A stretch of DNA of 5,855 nt from Bacteroidota bacterium (lineage in GTDB: Bacteria; Bacteroidota; Bacteroidia; 2-12-FULL-35-15), in the NCBI GenBank assembly GCA_021413595.1, contig JAIOQD010000121.1:1-5855 (forward strand). The letters run 5' to 3'. The position numbers and the translations under genes were made by a program. This document shows, piece by piece, positions 1 through 5,855 of this stretch. The notes beneath the pieces were generated by a model, which saw nothing but the letters and a program-made list of their open reading frames with translations, searched no databases and was not told the DNA's origin. Within the stretch, counting starts at the first letter, position 1. Every line of letters begins with the position of its first letter.

Positions 1-1440
1 CAACCTACCTGCGCTTTAGCCACTGGAACCATTGTAGTAACAGCACCAACAGGGGCTTATGAATATAATATCGATGCAGGGGCTTATCAGAGTTCGGCAA
101 CATTTACAGGCATTGCAGCCGGTTCACATACCATTTTAGTGAGAAGAACTTCGGATAATACCTGTATTTCAAGTCCTTCTACCGTAACTGTAAATGCACA
201 ACCAACAGCACCAACAGCCCCAACAGCAAGTACAACAATTCAACCTACCTGCGCTTTAGCCACTGGAACCATTGTAGTAACAGCACCAACAGGGGCTTAT
301 GAATATAATATCGATGCAGGGGCTTATCAGAGTTCGGCAACATTTACAGGCATTGCAGCTGGTTCGCATACCGTTTTAGTGAGAAGAACTTCGGATAATA
401 GCTGTATTTCAAGTCCATCTACAGTAACTGTAAATGCTCAACCAACAGCGCCAACAACTCCAACAGCAAGTACAACCATTCAACCTACCTGTGCTTTAGC
501 GACTGGAACTATTGTAGTAACGGCACCTTTAGGCGCTTATGAATACAAAATCGATGCAGGGGCTTATCAGAGTTCGGCAACATTTACAGGCATTGCAGCA
601 GGATCACATACCATTTTAGTGAGAAGAACTTCGGACAATACCTGTATCTCAACAGCAACAACTGTTACTGTTAATGCACAACCAACAGCACCTACAGCCC
701 CAACAGCAAGTGCAACTATTCAACCTACCTGTGCTTTAGCCACTGGAACCATTGTAGTGACAGCACCAACAGGGGCTTATGAATATAATATCGATGCAGG
801 GGCTTATCAGAGTTCGGCAACATTTGCGGGCAATGCATCAGGTTCACATACTATTTTAGTGAGAAGAACTTCGGATAATACCTGTATTTCAAGTCCTTCT
901 ACCGTAACTGTAAATGCACAACCAACAGCACCAACAGCACCAACAGCAAGTACAACAATTCAACCTACCTGTGCTTTAGCAACAGGAACCATTGTAGTAA
1001 CGGCACCTCTAGGCGCTTATGAATACAAAATCGATGCAGGGGCTTATCAGAGTTCGGCAACATTTGCGGGCATTGCTGCTGGTTCGCATACCGTTTTAGT
1101 GAGAAGAACTTCGGATAATACCTGTATTTCAAGTCCAACTGCGGTAAGTGTAAATGCTCAACCAACAGCACCAACAGCCGCAACAGCAAGTGCAACAATT
1201 CAACCTACCTGTGCTTTAGCGACTGGAACTATTGTGGTAACGGCACCTTTAGGCGCTTATGAATACAATATCGATGCAGGGGCTTATCAGACCTCTGCAA
1301 CATTTACGGGCATTGCTGCCGGTTCGCATACCGTTACAGTGAGAAGAACTTCCGATAATACCTGTATTTCATCCGCAACTGCGGTAAGTGTAAATGCTCA
1401 ACCAACCACACCAGCAACACCAACAGCAAGTGTAACTCAA
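1..1440 (+). repeat. Six in-frame tandem repeats of 240 bp (80 residues each)
   Basis: Units lie at 1-240, 241-480, 481-720, 721-960, 961-1200 and 1201-1440, with no indel between them. By hand count, units 1 and 2 differ at 11 of 240 bases, units 1 and 4 at 9, and units 5 and 6 at 29. Each unit reads QPTCALATGTIVVTAP, then a GAYEY(N/K)IDAGAYQ core, a G(S)HT-V-VRRTSDN(T/S)CIS strand region, and a linker rich in AQPTAPTAPTAS. Cysteines are at unit residues 4 and 55. The pattern suggests a small beta-sandwich module (Ig, PKD or SprB-repeat-like); the exact family is not certain. The array probably continues upstream of base 1, so the true copy number is unknown. First-unit GC is about 44% by hand count. 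Confidence 0.97.
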
Positions 1441-2874
1441 CACCCCACCTGTTCGCTTGCTACCGGGACTATAACAGTAACATCTTCCACTACCGGATTA
1501 ACATTCAGTATTGATGGAGGTGATTATACTAACACAACAGGGTTGTTCAGCAGTGTTTTCGCAAACATTTATAACGTAACTACAAAAAATTCCGATGGGT
1601 GTATTTCTCTTGCAGCAATCGTCCTAGTCAATGCGCAGCCGCTCACACCATCAGCTCCCACCGCCTCTTCCTCTCAATCTTTTTGTAACAGTGCAACAGT
1701 TGCAAATTTATCAGCAACAGGATCGGTCATTCAATGGTACGATGCACCAACCGGGGGGCTGGCATTAGCAACAACAACATCTTTAATAAACGGCAATCAT
1801 TATTTTGCTTCTCAAACTATCAATGTATGTGAAAGTTCAACAAGAGCAGATGTAATAGCAATTATTGAGGTACCCGAAACACCCACAGGTTCAAATGTAC
1901 AAGCGCTATGTGACTCAGGAACAGTAGCAAATTTATCTGCAACCGGAATCGCAATTCAATGGTATGCTTCTTCGATTGGTGGTTCTGCACTAGTTACAAA
2001 CAGTCCTTTAGTAAACGGGCAACATTATTTCGCTACTCAAACATTAAACGCTTGCGAAAGTTCGATACGATTAGATGTAATGATAACGATCAACCAAACA
2101 CCCTATTTAACAAGCACACTAAATCCGGATACAATTTGCAGCAATACGTTATTTAGTTATGTACCAACCAGCTCAATAACAAATACCACCTTCAACTGGA
2201 GCAGGAATAGCGTAACAGGCCTTAGTAATTTAATTGGTATTGGGACGGGCGACCCCAACGAAACACTTATTGATACAACAACTGCTCTGATAAATGTAAC
2301 TTATGTTTATACTCTAACATCTGAAGGCTGCACAAATGACACTGCCTACAATGTAATTGTTCATGTAAATCCTCAACCAACAGTAAGTTTATTACCATTT
2401 TCAACGATATGCTCTCAAACACCAGCATACCCTTTAACAGGAGGCTTACCTATTGGAGGTGCCTATGTTGGAACTGCTGTTAATGACGGAATATTTTATC
2501 CCGGTAACGCTGACAGTGTTCAAGTTATAAACTATACCATAACTGACTCAAACTCATGCTCAAATGCGGTATTTGAAAACATTACTGTTTTGGATTGTAC
2601 AGAAATTAAAGAAAACACTTTTTCGCAAGAAGCAACAATTTATCCAAATCCCACAACTGGAATATTTAACATTGTAATAAAAAATTCAAATTTAAAGGAA
2701 ATGTTGGTTAGTGTGTTTGATATTCAAGGCAAAGAAGTTTTCAATGTTTTAGAAAAAAATATATCAATCGACTTAAAAAAGGAAATCGATTTAGGCGGAT
2801 TAGCAAAAGGTATTTACTATGTTAAATTGAAAACAGAAGAAGATGTACAAATACAAAAATTGATAATTGACTAA
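1..2874 (+). CDS. Secreted modular repeat protein (adhesin-like) with C-terminal T9SS type A sorting domain, 5'-partial
   Basis: The frame is open from base 1 to the TAA at 2872-2874, giving 957 residues with no start in the window. The GTG at 139 is an internal Val inside a repeat, not a start. Domain order in window residue numbers: six 80-residue repeats (1-480), a degenerate seventh (481-558), two Ig-like modules of the kind found in Bacteroidota secreted proteins (about 559-701), two PKD/Ig-like modules (about 702-868), and a sorting domain with YPNPTTG at 881-887 and a final KLIID. Each module has two cysteines about 48-64 residues apart. Repeats are joined by Pro/Thr/Ala-rich linkers. 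In this family the C-terminal domain directs export through the outer membrane by T9SS and usually surface anchoring, so an adhesive or matrix role is inferred. No catalytic domain is visible. The signal peptide and any N-terminal functional domain are outside the window. Confidence 0.93.
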   Translation, partial: QPTCALATGTIVVTAPTGAYEYNIDAGAYQSSATFTGIAAGSHTILVRRTSDNTCISSPSTVTVNAQPTAPTAPTASTTIQPTCALATGTIVVTAPTGAYEYNIDAGAYQSSATFTGIAAGSHTVLVRRTSDNSCISSPSTVTVNAQPTAPTTPTASTTIQPTCALATGTIVVTAPLGAYEYKIDAGAYQSSATFTGIAAGSHTILVRRTSDNTCISTATTVTVNAQPTAPTAPTASATIQPTCALATGTIVVTAPTGAYEYNIDAGAYQSSATFAGNASGSHTILVRRTSDNTCISSPSTVTVNAQPTAPTAPTASTTIQPTCALATGTIVVTAPLGAYEYKIDAGAYQSSATFAGIAAGSHTVLVRRTSDNTCISSPTAVSVNAQPTAPTAATASATIQPTCALATGTIVVTAPLGAYEYNIDAGAYQTSATFTGIAAGSHTVTVRRTSDNTCISSATAVSVNAQPTTPATPTASVTQHPTCSLATGTITVTSSTTGLTFSIDGGDYTNTTGLFSSVFANIYNVTTKNSDGCISLAAIVLVNAQPLTPSAPTASSSQSFCNSATVANLSATGSVIQWYDAPTGGLALATTTSLINGNHYFASQTINVCESSTRADVIAIIEVPETPTGSNVQALCDSGTVANLSATGIAIQWYASSIGGSALVTNSPLVNGQHYFATQTLNACESSIRLDVMITINQTPYLTSTLNPDTICSNTLFSYVPTSSITNTTFNWSRNSVTGLSNLIGIGTGDPNETLIDTTTALINVTYVYTLTSEGCTNDTAYNVIVHVNPQPTVSLLPFSTICSQTPAYPLTGGLPIGGAYVGTAVNDGIFYPGNADSVQVINYTITDSNSCSNAVFENITVLDCTEIKENTFSQEATIYPNPTTGIFNIVIKNSNLKEMLVSVFDIQGKEVFNVLEKNISIDLKKEIDLGGLAKGIYYVKLKTEEDVQIQKLIID
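1441..1674 (+). repeat. Seventh, degenerate copy of the repeat (78 residues)
   Basis: It keeps the landmarks of the array: HPTCSLATGTITVT at the start, SIDGGDY in place of NIDAGAY, DGCIS in place of DNTCIS, and the linker VNAQPLTPSAPTAS. Most other positions have changed, and the cysteine spacing is 50 rather than 51 codons (1450 to 1600). It is two codons shorter than the other units. It marks the 3' edge of the array, where homogenisation seems to have stopped. Confidence 0.9.
1675..2103 (+). other. Two tandem Ig-like modules (Ig_7 / CHU_C-associated type)
   Basis: Two modules of about 75 residues share an ordered set of motifs: C(N/D)S(A/G)TVANLSATG, IQWY, GG(L/S)AL, NG(N/Q)HYFA(S/T)QT and CESS-R-DV. 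The first runs from about 1675 to 1893, the second from about 1894 to 2103. First cysteines are at 1684 and 1909 (225 bp apart); partner cysteines are at 1828 and 2053. The pattern matches Ig-like domains often found next to T9SS C-terminal domains in Cytophaga and Flavobacterium relatives. They are probably structural spacers that hold the repeat region away from the cell surface. The family name is from memory and was not checked by a profile search. Confidence 0.75.
2104..2604 (+). other. Two PKD/Ig-like modules before the sorting domain
   Basis: The first module (about 2104-2376) begins with a TICSN motif and has an FNWSRN strand, VTYVYTLTSEGC, and an ending VNPQP. This arrangement is common in PKD-like domains of Bacteroidota secreted proteins. 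The second (about 2377-2604) has TICSQTPAYPLTGG, GGAYVGTAV, GIFYPG and INYTITDSNSCS, another recurring module of such proteins. Four Asp-Ser/Thr-hydrophobic/Thr tripeptides occur here, at 2128, 2272, 2338 and 2512. Domain borders are approximate. Confidence 0.65.
2632..2871 (+). other. T9SS type A C-terminal sorting domain
   Basis: This last stretch of about 80 residues carries the hallmarks of the type A signal: IYPNPTTGIFNI at its start (2638 onward), VSVFDIQGKEVF in the middle, and GLAKGIYYVKLKTEEDVQIQKLIID at the end. In known members the domain directs the protein through the type IX translocon and is removed by a sortase-like peptidase on the cell surface. It is the strongest marker of phylum in the window. 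Confidence 0.95.
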
Positions 2875-2886
2875 TCGAAAATTAGT

Positions 2887-2937
2887 AGAAAATTGGATAA
2901 TAAAAACAAAAAAATAATAGATAGAATTCAATTTTCT
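2887..2937. repeat. AT-rich inverted repeat downstream of the adhesin-like gene
   Basis: AGAAAATTG at 2887-2895 is an exact reverse complement of CAATTTTCT at 2929-2937. Three further inner pairs (one G-T) are possible, leaving an A-rich loop of about 27 bases. It starts 13 bases after the stop codon, so it could affect the mRNA 3' end. The stem is AT-rich, the loop is long and no T-run follows, so it is not called a terminator. The rest of the 259-base spacer (2875-3133) is AT-rich with no clear promoter or RNA gene. Confidence 0.3.
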
Positions 2938-3110
2938 CAAAAATACAATCTGACCAAATTATAAATACTATTTACTTCCAATTTGTGCCTTCCACTTCAA
3001 TAATTTGCCAAAAATTAAGGGTATTTAGGATTAAAAAAATGCGTAAACTTGCAATAGGATTCTTAACTAGAAAGTGCCGCCATTTTATACAGGATAAGGC
3101 AAATTCATAT

Positions 3111-3133
3111 TCCTAAAAAAAACAAATAGAAGA
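3111..3133 (+). promoter_or_regulatory. A-rich translation leader of the carboxylase gene, no Shine-Dalgarno
   Basis: The bases before the ATG at 3134 are nearly all A, with an AGAAG only one base from the start codon, too close to act as a Shine-Dalgarno site. A-rich leaders without a Shine-Dalgarno site are normal in Bacteroidota. The reading frame has a TAA at 3095-3097 and no ATG, GTG or TTG between it and 3134, so the start is well fixed. Confidence 0.5.
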
Positions 3134-4678
3134 ATGGAAAATAAAATACAAGAACTCAACACAAAAGTAGCTGAAGCACAATTAGGAGGCGGAGTAAAAC
3201 GCATTGAATCTCAACATAAAAAAGGAAAACTGACTGCAAGAGAGCGATTACATTTTTTGATGGATGAAGGTAGTTTTGAAGAAATTGGAATGTTTGTTAC
3301 ACACCGTTCTGTTGAATTTGGCATGGAACGTGAAAAGTATTTAGGAGATGGTGTAATAACCGGTTACGGGACTATAAACGGACGATTGGTATATGTTTTT
3401 TCACAGGATTTTACTGTATTTGGAGGTTCGTTAAGTGAAACGCATGCCGAAAAAATTTGTAAGATCATGGATCTGGCCCTGCAAAACGGTGCTCCGGTAA
3501 TTGGGCTGAACGATAGTGGTGGCGCACGTATTCAGGAAGGTGTTGTTTCATTAGGGGGTTATGCCGATATATTTTATCGTAATACAAGAGCTTCGGGAGT
3601 AATCCCGCAACTATCAGCAATAATGGGGCCTTGCGCGGGTGGTGCGGTATATTCTCCTGCCATCACAGATTTTATTATGATGGTGGAAAACACTTCTTAT
3701 ATGTTTGTAACCGGTCCGAACGTTGTAAAAACAGTAACACACGAAGAGGTAACATCAGAAGAATTAGGAGGCGCATCCACACATTCAACAAAATCAGGGG
3801 TAACACACTTTTCTTGTGCAAACGAAATTGAATGTATCAATAACATCAAAGCGCTATTGAGTTATATGCCGCAAAACTGCGAAGATGAGGCACCAAGCGT
3901 TTTGTATGAAAGTGATGGCAAAGAAAAACGCCCTGAACTAAATTCAATTATCCCTAAAAATCCAAATCAGCCTTATGATATTCGCGAAGTAATTAATGGC
4001 GTGATCGATTCAGAATCTTTTTTAGAAGTACATAAAAATTTCGCGGAGAACATTGTAGTTGGTTTTGCAAGATTGGCAGGTAAAAGCATTGGCGTTGTTG
4101 CAAATCAACCTGCGTTTTTGGCTGGAGTATTAGATATTGATTCGTCAACAAAAGCTGCCCGTTTTGTTCGCTTTTGCGACAGCTTTAATATCCCCTTGCT
4201 GGTATTTGAAGATGTACCGGGATTTTTACCGGGAACTGATCAGGAATGGAATGGTATTATTACCAGTGGTGCTAAATTATTGTATGCTTTTTGTGAAGCA
4301 ACCGTACCACGCATTACTGTAATTACCCGCAAAGCCTATGGTGGTGCTTATGATGTAATGAATAGCAAACATATTGGTGCCGACATGAACTATGCATGGC
4401 CAACCGCTGAAATTGCTGTAATGGGAGCAAAAGGTGCGGCTGAAATTATTTTCAAAAATGAAATTGCTGCCTCTAAAGATCCTGTAGCCACTCTTGCTGA
4501 AAAGGAAAGAGAATATATTCAACATTTCGCAAACCCATACCGTGCTGCCGAAAGAGGTTATGTGGATGAAGTGATAAACCCAGAAGATACACGAGAAAAA
4601 TTGATAAAAGCATTTAATATGCTTAAAAACAAAGTAGATGTACTACCGAAGAAAAAGCACGGAAATATCCCTTTGTAA
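3134..4678 (+). CDS. pccB: Acyl-CoA (propionyl-CoA) carboxylase, carboxyltransferase beta subunit
   Basis: This complete 514-residue protein has the usual length for the family. It transfers the carboxyl group from carboxybiotin to an acyl-CoA, most likely propionyl-CoA to give methylmalonyl-CoA, in the cytoplasm. Two crotonase-like halves are visible. The N-terminal half has [13 protein letters not shown] (from residue 125) and [11 protein letters not shown] (from 165), the type of glycine-rich oxyanion loop that holds the thioester. The C-terminal half has VVANQP (321-326), DVPGFLPG (360-367) and [10 protein letters not shown]. Asp407 in GGAYDVM is the residue type linked to propionyl-CoA preference in actinobacterial homologues. 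The tail ends KKHGNIPL, common to PccB and to the alpha subunit of methylmalonyl-CoA decarboxylase (MmdA), which remains an alternative. No biotin carboxylase or biotin carrier is encoded nearby, so partners must come from elsewhere. It converges on the protease gene, 36 bases away. Confidence 0.95.
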   Translation: MENKIQELNTKVAEAQLGGGVKRIESQHKKGKLTARERLHFLMDEGSFEEIGMFVTHRSVEFGMEREKYLGDGVITGYGTINGRLVYVFSQDFTVFGGSLSETHAEKICKIMDLALQNGAPVIGLNDSGGARIQEGVVSLGGYADIFYRNTRASGVIPQLSAIMGPCAGGAVYSPAITDFIMMVENTSYMFVTGPNVVKTVTHEEVTSEELGGASTHSTKSGVTHFSCANEIECINNIKALLSYMPQNCEDEAPSVLYESDGKEKRPELNSIIPKNPNQPYDIREVINGVIDSESFLEVHKNFAENIVVGFARLAGKSIGVVANQPAFLAGVLDIDSSTKAARFVRFCDSFNIPLLVFEDVPGFLPGTDQEWNGIITSGAKLLYAFCEATVPRITVITRKAYGGAYDVMNSKHIGADMNYAWPTAEIAVMGAKGAAEIIFKNEIAASKDPVATLAEKEREYIQHFANPYRAAERGYVDEVINPEDTREKLIKAFNMLKNKVDVLPKKKHGNIPL

Positions 4679-4680
4679 AA

Positions 4681-4702
4681 GAGCCTCCCCCTTCGGGAGG
4701 TC
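4681..4702. terminator. GC-rich hairpin between convergent genes, likely bidirectional terminator
   Basis: CCTCCC at 4684-4689 pairs with GGGAGG at 4695-4700 around a five-base CCTTC loop. Two more pairs (4681-4682 with 4701-4702) are possible across a bulged G. It begins two bases after the carboxylase stop and lies 12 bases beyond the protease stop. Read on the minus strand, the stem is followed within a few bases by TTTT (4677-4680). On the plus strand no clean T-run follows, only an AT-rich stretch after 4712. It is therefore better supported as the protease terminator than as the carboxylase terminator. Confidence 0.65.
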
Positions 4703-4714
4703 AGGTTGGGCTAT

Positions 4715-5855
4715 TTATTTCCTATTTAACAATTGAAAATACAGATCCTTGTCGGCTAAAAAATTTCGGGCGTAAACCACTTCGGGATCAGTTTGCAGGC
4801 TGTTTTCCATAAAACCGGTATAGTGGTAATATCGGGAAACAATTTCTTCTTGAAGTGCTTTTTTAATCTGCTCTTTATTTTGTAAAAGCATTTCCTTTTT
4901 TGATTCTATAATTTGCTGATACAATGCTTTGTATTTTTTTTCGAACAGTTCTATTGTATTGTTGTTTTTTGAAAGTTCTTCAAACTCCATTAATTTCACT
5001 TCTTCAGGAGTTTTAAAAGGATATTTTCTTTTTTCGATATAACCCATAAAAGTAAAAAAACTAACATCGGTAACGATGATCTTATTGGCGGGAGCACTAA
5101 TTTCTCTGGTGTTTCGGAAATAAGTAGCATAATCGAAGATTAAAGAAGCATTTTTTAATGCTTCAATAACAGGAGCATTTTTTTGAGCTTGCTCTGTTTT
5201 TATATCCGGTTCTATTCCTCCTATGTCAAACACTTTCCTTCCATTCCGGGTAAAAAAAACTTTTTTCAGGCTATCAGAAAATATATTTTCTTTTCCATTA
5301 ATATATCTTTTGGAGTAATCGCGCTTTTGAATACACCTACCAGAAGGTGTGTAATACCGAGCCGCTGACAAATACAAACTTGTTCCTTGCCCGGGAAAAC
5401 GAGTACCCTGTACGAGCCCTTTTCCAAAAGTTTTTTGCCCAATGATCACCGCCCTATCAAGATCCTGCATGGCCCCGGTAAAAATCTCACCAGAAGAAAT
5501 GGTATTACTATTTGTTAGAATTACCAAAGGTATCAGCGTATCGAGAGGTTCGTTATGCGTTATATTATTATAGTCAGTTGCTTTCCCTTTTATATGTAAA
5601 ATAACCGTATTTTTTGGAACAAAAACATTAACACAATTGACTGCCTCCTCCACCAAACCACCAATATTATCGCGTAGATCAAGAATAATTGACCTTAATT
5701 TAATGTTTTTTTTCAAGTTGGTAACCGCTTCAAAAAATTGAATATCGGAGCCTCTCAAAAATTGCTGCACCTGGATATAGCCGGTTGCAGAATCGAGCAT
5801 AGTATAAAAAGGGATTGACTTCGTTACAATCTGTTTACGTGTTACTGTTTTTTGT
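4715..5855 (-). CDS. S41-family C-terminal processing peptidase (CtpA/Prc-like), 5'-partial
   Basis: The frame runs from the right edge to the TAA at 4715-4717, giving 379 residues. The Met at 5800 is internal, because 18 in-frame codons before it (starting QKTVTRKQIVTKS) read as normal family sequence. Counted from that Met: TGYIQVQQF (6-14), ILDLRDNIGG (39-48), Ser102 in NTISSGEI, Lys127 in TFGKG, Gln131 in LVQG, YYTPSGRCIQ (149-158) and GGIEPD (194-199). Ser to Lys is 25 residues and Lys to Gln is 4, as in E. coli Prc, so the catalytic set looks intact. The C-terminal 100 or so residues are charged and helical (KKALQEEIVSRYY), as in Bacteroidota homologues. The signal or membrane segment and the PDZ domain should lie beyond the window. 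Such proteases trim or degrade envelope proteins from their C-termini in the periplasm; the substrate here is unknown. Confidence 0.94.
   Translation of the reverse strand, partial: QKTVTRKQIVTKSIPFYTMLDSATGYIQVQQFLRGSDIQFFEAVTNLKKNIKLRSIILDLRDNIGGLVEEAVNCVNVFVPKNTVILHIKGKATDYNNITHNEPLDTLIPLVILTNSNTISSGEIFTGAMQDLDRAVIIGQKTFGKGLVQGTRFPGQGTSLYLSAARYYTPSGRCIQKRDYSKRYINGKENIFSDSLKKVFFTRNGRKVFDIGGIEPDIKTEQAQKNAPVIEALKNASLIFDYATYFRNTREISAPANKIIVTDVSFFTFMGYIEKRKYPFKTPEEVKLMEFEELSKNNNTIELFEKKYKALYQQIIESKKEMLLQNKEQIKKALQEEIVSRYYHYTGFMENSLQTDPEVVYARNFLADKDLYFQLLNRK

Noticed and set aside
965..1198. 77-codon open frame on the minus strand inside the repeats
   Set aside because: It lies wholly antisense to a clear repeat-coding frame, and its Leu-rich product follows from the sense repeat composition. 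It is a shadow frame.
1..1440. CRISPR-like array
   Set aside because: The 240-bp units are contiguous, coding and in frame, with no unique spacers between short repeats.
139..2874. GTG at 139 as the start of the adhesin-like gene
   Set aside because: The frame is open back to base 1, and the same GTG recurs in each repeat as the Val of VRRTSDN. The true start lies outside the window.
3044..3051. TAAACTTG as a Bacteroidota -7 promoter element (TAnnTTTG)
   Set aside because: It has one mismatch and no TTG-type -33 element at a suitable distance upstream, so it is too weak to call.
3039..3116. 25-codon frame (MRKLAIGFLTRK start) ending 17 bases before the carboxylase gene, a possible leader peptide
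   Set aside because: A frame of this size is expected by chance, no Shine-Dalgarno or attenuator structure goes with it, and it resembles no family I know. Conservation in relatives would be needed to revive it.
5183..5368. 61-codon plus-strand frame opposite the protease gene
   Set aside because: It is antisense to well-conserved S41 sequence with intact catalytic motifs and has no recognisable product.

Overview
The window comes from a member of the Bacteroidota. The evidence is a type IX secretion (T9SS) type A sorting domain, Ig-like modules typical of that phylum, AT-rich intergenic DNA, and A-rich gene leaders without a Shine-Dalgarno site. The genus cannot be fixed from the sequence. 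A Flavobacteriales- or Chitinophagales-like organism would fit, but that is inference.

Layout: (1) 1-2874, plus strand, is the 3' part of a large secreted, probably adhesive, surface protein. It has six nearly identical 240-bp (80-residue) repeats, a seventh degenerate repeat, two Ig-like modules, two PKD/Ig-like modules and a C-terminal T9SS sorting domain. Its start lies upstream of the window. (2) 2875-3133 is an AT-rich spacer with no convincing promoter or terminator. (3) 3134-4678, plus strand, is a complete acyl-CoA (most likely propionyl-CoA) carboxylase carboxyltransferase subunit. (4) 4679-4714 is a short convergent spacer holding a GC-rich hairpin, a likely shared terminator. (5) 4715-5855, minus strand, is the C-terminal part of an S41-family C-terminal processing protease with an intact Ser/Lys/Gln catalytic set. 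Its N-terminus is beyond the right edge.

The three genes do not form an obvious pathway: a surface adhesin-like protein, a central-metabolism enzyme and a periplasmic or envelope protease. I see no new multi-gene system. The most informative part is the repeat array. Its units are a mosaic of two sequence types with all four combinations of linked variants, which points to recombination or gene conversion between units. Divergence rises toward the 3' edge of the array, and a pair of cysteines is kept in each of the eleven extracellular modules.
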